Shown here piece by piece: positions 1 through 5,193 of a stretch of 5,193 bases of DNA; the first letter of the stretch is position 1, and each line of letters begins with the position of its first letter. A program made the translations under genes and the position numbers. Source of the stretch: an uncultured Flavobacteriia bacterium (GTDB lineage Bacteria; Bacteroidota; Bacteroidia; Flavobacteriales; Flavobacteriaceae). Location of the stretch: NCBI GenBank assembly GCA_946482495.1, contig CAMLRV010000170.1:1-5193 (forward strand), read 5' to 3'. Below the pieces are notes generated by a model. That model saw only the letters and a program-made list of their open reading frames with translations. It was not told where the DNA came from and did not search any database.

Positions 1-57
1 GCGCAAAAATTCGCGGAAGAAGCCGGGCGAAAGGCTCTCGAAGCCAAACAAAAATAA
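1..57 (+). CDS. C-terminal end of an unidentified convergent gene (partial)
   Basis: Frame 1 on the plus strand is open from the window edge to a TAA at 55-57 and gives an 18-residue tail, AQKFAEEAGRKALEAKQK. The Ala/Glu/Lys-rich, probably helical composition looks like a real protein C-terminus. The stretch is clearly richer in G+C than the AT-rich DNA beside it, and composition changes right at the stop codon. The opposite strand gives a hydrophobic and Phe-rich reading with less protein-like character. The stop lies 5 bases from the stop of the TolC-family gene on the other strand, so the two genes would be convergent and almost touching. Eighteen residues are too few to name a family and I do not recognise it. 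The gene body is outside the window. Confidence 0.55.
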   Translation, partial: AQKFAEEAGRKALEAKQK

Positions 58-62
58 AAATT

Positions 63-1367
63 TTAATTTAATTTTAATGTTCCAGCCAATTCTTTAAGGT
101 TGATTTCTGAAAGTTTTGCCACATATTGCGCATTAGAATATCGTACCGCAGCTTCTACATAATTTTGTTGTGCAGTTCTGAATTCAATGGTTGCGATAGT
201 TCCGATTTTGAATTTCGCTAACGTAATATCTAAGTTTTGTTTCGCAATTTCTAAGTTCTTTTCTTCCACTTTTACCAATGCTAAATTGGTTTGGTAACTC
301 GCATATAAACTCGCTAATTGGGAAGTCAAAGATTGTTTTTGTTGTTCTAAAACGATGTTGGCATTTTCCACTTGATATTTAGCTACTTTTTCGTTTTTAT
401 TTTGAATGAATCCGTTAAAAATTGGCATGGATGCTGATACTCCGTACACAAAACCTTGTCCAGATGATTGTGTAACGAAACCTAAAGAAGCTTCTGATCG
501 TGTGAAATTATAACCAGAAGTTAAACGAACAGTTGGGTAACGATTTCCTTTGACTTGCTTCAAATTTAAATCGGCTACTTTTTTAGTTAAGATTTGTGTT
601 TGCAATTGCGGATTTTGTTTTTCAGCCGTAGTTTTTAATTCGTTGAAATCTAAATTTTCTTCAATAGTAATTTCGTTATTTACTTTAAAATCAGTTTGAA
701 CATCTCGAACTAATAATTCATTCATTTTGATTTTCGTAATCTGATATAATTCTTTCTGTTTAAGTAATAAACTCGTATCCGTATTCAAATCGACTTGAGC
801 ATTTAAAACTTCTAATTTTGATGCTTTTCCAATAGTAAATCTGTTTTTTGCAGTTTCTACTCTTTGGTTCGAAATCACAATTGCGGTATCTATCGAAGCC
901 ATCATTTGTTGTTGTTGTACCAAATCGTAATACGTTAAATACACATCACTAATTTTGGTTAAAATAGCGGCTTGTAATTCTGATTTTCCTTGTTCTTCAA
1001 TTGTTTTTAATTGTTCTCTTTTCGAAAACATTTTTAATCCATCAAAAATCGTCCAATCTAAACCAACTCCGTAGCTTAAGTTCATATTTTTCGCACCATC
1101 TAATTCTCTAACTGTTCCACCAGATTGCGTTTGTTTGGTGTCGATTTGACTATTTGTATTAGTGAAATTGGCATTTAGCGATGGTAATAAACCTGCATTT
1201 CCTAAATTATTATTGGTTGCATCGATTTTTAAATTGTTTTGCGCAATTTTAATATCGTAATTATTTTCCAATGAAATTTTTACAGCATCTTCAAGCGTCA
1301 ATATTTCTTGAGCTTGCGCTGAAAATCCAATGAATAATAGAAAAGTTATTTTATATAAATTTTGCAT
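63..1367 (-). CDS. TolC-family outer membrane efflux channel
   Basis: This 434-residue protein is the outer-membrane exit duct of the tripartite pump. Residues 1-19 form a Sec signal peptide with a hydrophobic core (FLLFIGF) and a likely signal peptidase I site after AQA. There is no lipobox Cys, so it is not an OprM-style lipoprotein. The TolC internal duplication is visible. Helical motif FTIGKASKLEVLNAQ (177-191) is matched by FKIGTIATIEFRTAQ (386-400). Strand-like YGVGLDWTIFDG (99-110) is matched by YGVSASMPIFNGF (308-320), and AGLLPSL (58-64) by GNRYPTV (274-280). Gln/Lys-rich helices between these fit the periplasmic barrel. E. coli TolC is about 490 residues; shorter forms like this are usual in Bacteroidota. 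The ATG at 1367 is chosen because the signal peptide starts there directly. It is the last gene of the operon, 134 bases after the pump gene. Family assignment is secure; substrate is unknown. Confidence 0.95.
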   Translation of the reverse strand: MQNLYKITFLLFIGFSAQAQEILTLEDAVKISLENNYDIKIAQNNLKIDATNNNLGNAGLLPSLNANFTNTNSQIDTKQTQSGGTVRELDGAKNMNLSYGVGLDWTIFDGLKMFSKREQLKTIEEQGKSELQAAILTKISDVYLTYYDLVQQQQMMASIDTAIVISNQRVETAKNRFTIGKASKLEVLNAQVDLNTDTSLLLKQKELYQITKIKMNELLVRDVQTDFKVNNEITIEENLDFNELKTTAEKQNPQLQTQILTKKVADLNLKQVKGNRYPTVRLTSGYNFTRSEASLGFVTQSSGQGFVYGVSASMPIFNGFIQNKNEKVAKYQVENANIVLEQQKQSLTSQLASLYASYQTNLALVKVEEKNLEIAKQNLDITLAKFKIGTIATIEFRTAQQNYVEAAVRYSNAQYVAKLSEINLKELAGTLKLN

Positions 1368-1387
1368 GATATTTTATTTTTTATCAC
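1368..1387 (-). promoter_or_regulatory. A-rich translation leader of the TolC-family gene, no Shine-Dalgarno
   Basis: The 20 bases before the channel ATG read, on the coding strand, GTGATAAAAAATAAAATATC. There is no GGAGG-like sequence, only an A-rich, G-poor stretch. In Bacteroidota, A-rich weakly structured leaders commonly stand in for a Shine-Dalgarno sequence. That is family knowledge; the role at this site is inferred. The leader lies between the 8-bp repeat array and the start codon. No Bacteroidota-type promoter (-33 TTG with -7 TAnnTTTG) can be placed convincingly here, so the gene probably depends on readthrough from the upstream genes. Confidence 0.4.
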
Positions 1388-1400
1388 TGATTCACAAATC

Positions 1401-1496
1401 TTTGCCTCTTTGCCTCTTTGCCTCTTTGTCACTTTGTCACTTTATCACTTTGCCTCTTTGTCACTTTGAGACTTTGCAACTCTACCACTTTGAAAC
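1401..1496. repeat. 8-bp tandem repeat array, 12 units, between the pump and channel genes
   Basis: Twelve consecutive 8-bp units fill most of the 134-base spacer. In plus-strand order they are TTTGCCTC x3 (1401-1424), TTTGTCAC x2 (1425-1440), TTTATCAC (1441-1448), TTTGCCTC (1449-1456), TTTGTCAC (1457-1464), TTTGAGAC, TTTGCAAC, TCTACCAC and TTTGAAAC (1465-1496). The consensus is TTTGNCNC. On the transcribed strand the units read GAGGCAAA or GTGACAAA, so the mRNA spacer is purine-rich. An out-of-phase copy of TTTATCAC sits at 1380-1387. The array ends 5 bases before the pump gene's stop codon and starts 33 bases upstream of the channel ATG. Units near the channel gene are identical and those near the pump gene are diverged. 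A plus-strand reading frame runs through the array but has no protein character beyond the repeat. Similar short-unit arrays occur, as far as I recall, between genes in Flavobacteriia; I could not check this. Confidence 0.93.
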
Positions 1497-1501
1497 TAAA
1501 C

Positions 1502-4500
1502 TTATCTTTCAAGTGCTTCTAAATTATCAAACTCCGGTCTATGTTTTTTCGCTTTCGACCACATCAAATAAAACGCTGGAATTACAAATAAGGTCAATAT
1601 TAAAGAGAACATCGTTCCACCCACAATTACAACTCCCATTCCAATTCTACTGGTTGAAGCTGCTCCAAGTGATAAAGCAATTGGTAAAGCTCCGAGCGCA
1701 ATGGCTAAACTCGTCATTAAAATTGGACGTAAACGGGCTTCTGAAGCTTCAATAATCGCTTCGTATTTTGGCTTCCCTTTTTCACGTAATTGATTCGCAA
1801 ATTCCACAATCAAGATTCCGTTTTTGGTTACCAATCCAATTAACATAACCGTTCCAATCTGACTGAAAATATTCCATGTTTGTCCGAATAACCACAACGA
1901 GAATAACGCTCCAGCCACCGCCATTGGTACGGTTAAAATAATGATGAACGGATCAATGAAACTTTCAAATTGAGCCGCTAAAATCAAATAAATTAATAAC
2001 AAAGCCAAACCGAATGCAAAGGAAGTATTTGAACTACTTTCTACGAAATCTCTAGATTCTCCACCTAAATCAGTTGTGAAAGTATCATCTAACACTTTCG
2101 CTTTAATTTCATCCATCGCGTCAATTCCGTCTCCTAAACTTTTTCCTGGTGCTAAACCGGCAGAAATAGTTGCCGACATGTAACGATTGTTATGAAATAA
2201 TTGCGGTGGATTACTTTGTTCTTCCACATCCACCACATTGTCTAATTGAATTAATTGTCCGTCTTTATTTTTAACAAACATCGAAGTTAAATCCAACGGT
2301 GCGTCTCTATCTTTTTGATCGAATTGTCCGATAACCGAATATTGTTTTCCATTTTGCATGAAATAGCCAAAACGTTGTCCGCTCAAAGAAAGTTGAAGTG
2401 TTTGTGCCACATCTAAAACCGAAATTCCTAAACTTTCCGCTTTTTCTCGATTAATGGTTACGTTAATTTCAGGTTTATTGAATTTTAAATTCACATCCAC
2501 ATTTGAAAACGTTTCGTTCTTATTTGCTTCTTCCAAAAATTGAGGAATTTTTTCTCTTAACTTTTCGAAATTTGGCGCTTGAATGATATATTGAATAGGC
2601 ATTCCACCTCTACGATTTACCGCAACAGTGGGTTGTTCCGAAACATTGACTTTCGCTTGAGGATATTTTTTTGTCCACTTGTTTAATTCGTCTACAATAT
2701 CTTTTTGCGATTTTTTTCTTTCTGCTGGATCTACCAAAGCCAAACGTACACGACCAGTATTTACAGATGAACTCATAAATCCTGGAGACGTAATAACCAA
2801 CGCTACTTTTTTCTCAGGAATGGAATCGTTAATTAAATTCGATAAATCTTCCATGAATCGGTCGGTATATTCAAATGTGGCACCTTCTGGAGTCGTAACA
2901 CTTATAATTCCTAAACTTCTATCGTCATAAGGAGCAGTTTCTTTTGGTAAGATTTTGAAAAACAACGTAATCAATCCAATACAAACAATCACAATTGGAA
3001 AACTCAACCATTTTCTTTTCATAAAATTGGTTAAAGCATTCGCATAACCTTTATTTAAACCTTCGAAATAAGGCTCTGTGAAATTGTAAAATCTGGTTTT
3101 CTTTTGTTCGCCACCTTTCATTAAATACGCGTTTAGCATTGGCGTTAAAGTTAACGATACAAAGGCGGAAATTAATACCGCAGCACCAATCACCACACCA
3201 AATTCTCGGAACAATCGACCAACGAAACCTTCTAAGAAAATAATCGGTAAGAACACCGCCGCTAACGTAATCGAAATCGAAATTACGGCAAAGAAAATCT
3301 CGTTCGAACCTTTAATTGCAGCTTCAATTGGCGACATACCTTCTTCGACTTTCTTGAAGATGTTTTCCGTAACTACAATTCCGTCATCAACTACTAAACC
3401 TGTGGCTAAAACAATCGCTAAAAGCGTTAAAACGTTAATTGAAAAGCCACACAAATACATGATGAAAAACGTAGCAATCAATGAAACCGGAATATCAATT
3501 AACGGTCGGAATGCGATTGACCAATCTCTAAAGAATAAAAAGATAATCAAGATTACTAAAATGATTGAAATCAATAACGTTTCGGCAACCTCAACCACCG
3601 ATTTTTTAATGAAAAGCGTATTATCTAACGCCACATCGACTTTAATATCTTTCGGTAAATCTTTTTTTAATTTGTCGAATTGCTCATAAAACTGATTCGC
3701 AATATCTAAATAATTACTTCCTGGTTGTGGTACAATTGCCACGGCAACCATTGGGTTTCCAGATTCTGTAAACTTCGTTTCTAAATTTTCCGCTTCTAAA
3801 GTCGCTTTTCCAACATCACTTAATCGAACAGTTTTGTTTCCCTCAGATAGAATAATAATATCATTAAATTCCTTTTCTGTAGATAAATTTCCAAGTGTTT
3901 TCACCAATAATTCGGTATTCGCGCCTGTTAATTTCCCAGAAGGTAATTCTACATTTTGTTTGTTTAACGCGTTTCTCACATCCGAAACCGTTACGCCGTA
4001 AGAATTCAGTTTAAGTGGATCAATCCAAATTCGCATCGAATAACGTTTTTGTCCCCAAATTTGCACGCCACTCACACCCGGAATCGTTTGAATTCTTTCT
4101 GCAATTACGTTTTCAGCATAATCACTTAGTTCTAATGCATCTCTAGAATTACTTTGTACCGTCATCGAAATAATCGCATCCGAATCGGCATCAGCTTTCG
4201 AAACTACTGGTGGCGCATCAATATCTTGTGGTAAACTTCTAACGGCTTGCGATACTTTATCACGCACATCATTAGCAGCTTCTTCTAAGTTTTTTTCTAA
4301 TTTAAATTCGATGGTAATATTGCTCGAACCTTGATTACTCGAAGAGGTAATATTTCGGATTCCGTCAATCGAATTAATCGCTTTTTCAAGTGGTTCCGTA
4401 ATTTGCGATTCGATAATTTCCGAATTCGCACCCGTATAATTCGTACGCACAGAAATTTGCGCCGGATCAATCGATGGAAATTCTCGAACACCTAAATAGG

Positions 4501-4588
4501 TAAATCCCAAAATACCAAACAGAATAATTAACAGATTAATTACTATGGTAAAAACGGGTCTTTTTATACTTAACGTTGATAAACTCAT
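1502..4588 (-). CDS. RND-family (HAE1, AcrB-like) inner-membrane efflux pump
   Basis: This 1028-residue proton-driven exporter is close in length to AcrB (1049). The N-terminus MSLSTLSIKRPVFT leads into TM1 (about 11-33), as usual for the family, which supports the ATG at 4588. Approximate layout: periplasmic loop 1 at 34-332; TM2-TM6 at 334-354, 361-380, 384-405, 432-454 and 464-486; TM7 at 527-547; periplasmic loop 2 at 549-850; TM8-TM12 at 854-872, 878-900, 905-927, 955-977 and 984-1008; a short charged tail. The proton-relay residues are present: D401-D402 in GLVVDDGIVVTENIF (TM4), K922 in GLVTKNGILIVEF (TM10), and R954 with T959 in RLRPILMTS (TM11). The first-loop RND motif is at about 92-127 (TIEF...DVRDKV...LPQDI). 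The pocket differs from AcrB: W178 replaces F178, and the switch-loop region reads SPGF (601-604) where AcrB has GFGF. Neighbours are the adaptor (13 bases upstream) and TolC channel. It is a multidrug-type pump by family; the true substrate is unknown. The heavy-metal (CusA) subfamily is unlikely because the TM4 motif has the HAE1 DD pair. Confidence 0.97.
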   Translation of the reverse strand: MSLSTLSIKRPVFTIVINLLIILFGILGFTYLGVREFPSIDPAQISVRTNYTGANSEIIESQITEPLEKAINSIDGIRNITSSSNQGSSNITIEFKLEKNLEEAANDVRDKVSQAVRSLPQDIDAPPVVSKADADSDAIISMTVQSNSRDALELSDYAENVIAERIQTIPGVSGVQIWGQKRYSMRIWIDPLKLNSYGVTVSDVRNALNKQNVELPSGKLTGANTELLVKTLGNLSTEKEFNDIIILSEGNKTVRLSDVGKATLEAENLETKFTESGNPMVAVAIVPQPGSNYLDIANQFYEQFDKLKKDLPKDIKVDVALDNTLFIKKSVVEVAETLLISIILVILIIFLFFRDWSIAFRPLIDIPVSLIATFFIMYLCGFSINVLTLLAIVLATGLVVDDGIVVTENIFKKVEEGMSPIEAAIKGSNEIFFAVISISITLAAVFLPIIFLEGFVGRLFREFGVVIGAAVLISAFVSLTLTPMLNAYLMKGGEQKKTRFYNFTEPYFEGLNKGYANALTNFMKRKWLSFPIVIVCIGLITLFFKILPKETAPYDDRSLGIISVTTPEGATFEYTDRFMEDLSNLINDSIPEKKVALVITSPGFMSSSVNTGRVRLALVDPAERKKSQKDIVDELNKWTKKYPQAKVNVSEQPTVAVNRRGGMPIQYIIQAPNFEKLREKIPQFLEEANKNETFSNVDVNLKFNKPEINVTINREKAESLGISVLDVAQTLQLSLSGQRFGYFMQNGKQYSVIGQFDQKDRDAPLDLTSMFVKNKDGQLIQLDNVVDVEEQSNPPQLFHNNRYMSATISAGLAPGKSLGDGIDAMDEIKAKVLDDTFTTDLGGESRDFVESSSNTSFAFGLALLLIYLILAAQFESFIDPFIIILTVPMAVAGALFSLWLFGQTWNIFSQIGTVMLIGLVTKNGILIVEFANQLREKGKPKYEAIIEASEARLRPILMTSLAIALGALPIALSLGAASTSRIGMGVVIVGGTMFSLILTLFVIPAFYLMWSKAKKHRPEFDNLEALER

Positions 4589-4589
4589 C

Positions 4590-4624
4590 TGAAGTTGGGA
4601 GTTAGAAGTTAGAAGTTGGGAGTT
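4590..4624. repeat. 7-bp tandem repeat array, 5 units, across the adaptor/pump gene junction
   Basis: Read on the transcribed (minus) strand, five 7-bp units run without a gap: AACTCCC (4624-4618), AACTTCT (4617-4611), AACTTCT (4610-4604), AACTCCC (4603-4597) and AACTTCA (4596-4590). The array encodes the adaptor's last residues (LPTSNF), supplies its TAA stop (4604-4602) and ends one base before the pump ATG. On the mRNA strand it contains no G, so it has no Shine-Dalgarno and should be poorly structured. The pump must therefore start by translational coupling or by a leader of the kind usual in Bacteroidota. The unit is unrelated to the 8-bp unit at 1401-1496. Confidence 0.88.
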
Positions 4625-5193
4625 TTTCTTGAAGAACTTTAACTTTTATGTCTGCTTCGTCTTTTAACGACATTACGCCAGAAGTTAATAAGGTATCGCC
4701 CGATTTGATGCCGCTTGTTACAACCACATCTTTTGAAGTACGCGCTAAGGTTTCAATTTTGACTTCTTTAGCTTTTCCGTTATTGGCAATGAAAACGATT
4801 TTTCCATCCTGAACTGGTACAACTGCTTCCGTAGGAATAACAATCGCATCTTTAATATTTTTTAAACCTAATTCGATAGTGGCGAAAGTTCCCGGTAATA
4901 ATTTTCCGTTAGAATTATCTGCTAACGCACGAATTTTTAAGGTTCTTGTTGCGGTTTCAATTTCAGGTTCGATAGCGTAAATTTTTGCTGTAAATTTTTG
5001 TGTATTGTTTGGAATCGTGAAATGAATCGTAGCATTATTTTCAATTTCCGAAGCGTATTTTTCAGGAATAGAAAAACTAATTTTCACTTGACTCGAACTT
5101 ACTAATTTTGTGATAACCGTTGTTGGCGTTACATAGGTTCCTGGAGAAATATTTCGTAAACCAATTTTTCCTGAAAATGGTGCTCTGATTGTT
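4602..5193 (-). CDS. RND efflux periplasmic adaptor / membrane fusion protein (MFP), C-terminal part
   Basis: The frame is open from the right edge (first whole codon ends at 5192) to a TAA at 4604-4602, giving 196 residues, roughly the C-terminal half of a protein usually about 350-400 long. A GTG at 5087 is an internal Val codon, not the start, because family sequence continues upstream. In order: the second half of the lipoyl/biotinyl-like domain (TIRAPFSGKIGLRNISPGTY, first 20 residues), a beta-barrel domain from about residue 36 (VKISFSIPEKY) including the hallmark ATRTLKIRA...LLPGTFATIEL, then the membrane-proximal domain (AIVIPTEAVVPVQDGKIVFI onward). It bridges the RND pump to the TolC channel in the periplasm. 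The N-terminal anchor or signal and first half-domains are outside the window. The final residues LPTSNF come from a 7-bp repeat rather than conserved family sequence. The pump gene follows after 13 bases, so the two are cotranscribed and possibly translationally coupled. Confidence 0.95.
   Translation of the reverse strand, partial: TIRAPFSGKIGLRNISPGTYVTPTTVITKLVSSSQVKISFSIPEKYASEIENNATIHFTIPNNTQKFTAKIYAIEPEIETATRTLKIRALADNSNGKLLPGTFATIELGLKNIKDAIVIPTEAVVPVQDGKIVFIANNGKAKEVKIETLARTSKDVVVTSGIKSGDTLLTSGVMSLKDEADIKVKVLQEKLPTSNF

Noticed and set aside
21..45. AGCC / GGCT / AGCC segments (21-24, 33-36, 42-45) that could form competing hairpins, considered as a terminator for the converging genes
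   Set aside because: Stems are only 4 bp. In the plus direction there is no T-run directly after, and in the minus direction only TTTC follows. The bases are also explained as codons of the left-hand tail.
1383..1400. Small inverted repeats ATCACTGAT (1383-1391) and GATTCACAAATC (1389-1400) as a terminator or operator
   Set aside because: The stems are only 4 bp and AT-rich, and no T-run follows in the operon's direction. This is within what AT-rich DNA gives by chance.
1401..1496. 8-bp array as a CRISPR array or direct-repeat recombination site
   Set aside because: Units are contiguous with no spacers, far shorter than CRISPR repeats, and no cas or recombinase gene is present.
1380..1500. 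Possible promoter made of repeated TTTG elements in the 8-bp array (Bacteroidota -7 is TAnnTTTG)
   Set aside because: The TTTG copies are on the plus strand, antisense to the operon, and TA lies four rather than two bases before TTTG (TATCACTTTG, TACCACTTTG). On the minus strand the only TTTG (1398-1395) has AA instead of TA and no TTG at the right distance.
1330..1755. Plus-strand open frame of 141 codons overlapping the channel start, the 8-bp array and the pump's C-terminus
   Set aside because: It is a shadow. Its middle is only the translated 8-bp repeat (Leu/Cys/His/Phe-rich) and its flanks are antisense to two well-supported genes.
2679..2930. Plus-strand open frame of 83 codons inside the pump gene
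   Set aside because: Antisense to a conserved RND periplasmic domain, with no recognisable protein features; low-complexity Ser/Phe composition follows from the opposite strand's codons.
3354..3689. Plus-strand open frame of 111 codons inside the pump gene
   Set aside because: Antisense to the TM2-TM4 region and preceding loop of the pump; Lys/Ile/Thr/Ser-rich with no family features.
4297..4491. Minus-strand open frame of 64 codons in another frame of the pump gene
   Set aside because: Lies wholly within the pump's first periplasmic loop coding sequence in an alternative frame; Arg/Leu-rich, with no independent support.
5085..5087. GTG at 5087 as the start of the adaptor gene
   Set aside because: The frame continues upstream to the window edge and encodes conserved adaptor sequence (TIRAPFSGKIG...), so this codon is an internal Val.

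Overview
The window is one tripartite RND-type efflux operon on the minus strand, plus the last codons of an unrelated gene converging on it from the left edge. Several signs point to a member of the Bacteroidota, most likely Flavobacteriia (Flavobacterium-like): strongly AT-rich DNA, A/T-ending codons, no Shine-Dalgarno sequences before the starts, and short-unit tandem repeats between genes. The lineage call is an inference from style, not from a marker gene.

Layout in transcription order (right to left): (1) the C-terminal 196 residues of a periplasmic adaptor / membrane fusion protein, 5193 down to 4602, whose N-terminus and operon promoter lie beyond the right edge; (2) a complete 1028-residue HAE1-type RND inner-membrane pump, 4588 to 1502, starting 13 bases after the adaptor stop; (3) a 134-base spacer filled mostly by an 8-bp tandem repeat; (4) a complete 434-residue TolC-family outer-membrane channel with a signal peptide, 1367 to 63. 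At the far left, 1-57 on the plus strand reads as the C-terminal tail of a convergent gene whose stop lies only 5 bases from the channel stop.

The three proteins should form one envelope-spanning pump. The RND trimer takes up substrate and is driven by proton import; its DD pair and Lys are intact. The adaptor bridges pump and channel, and the TolC protein is the exit duct. All three reading frames are intact. The substrate cannot be read from sequence, although the pump lacks much of the phenylalanine-rich pocket of E. coli AcrB.

This is a common type of operon and I see no new enzymatic or defence system in it. The unusual part is the junctions. The adaptor/pump junction is a G-free 7-bp tandem array that encodes the adaptor's last residues, supplies its stop codon and reaches to within one base of the pump start. 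The pump/channel junction is a 12-copy 8-bp array, uniform near the channel gene and degenerate near the pump gene. In the 7-bp array, loss of one particular unit would by reading frame fuse adaptor and pump. Both arrays are candidates for length variation between strains.
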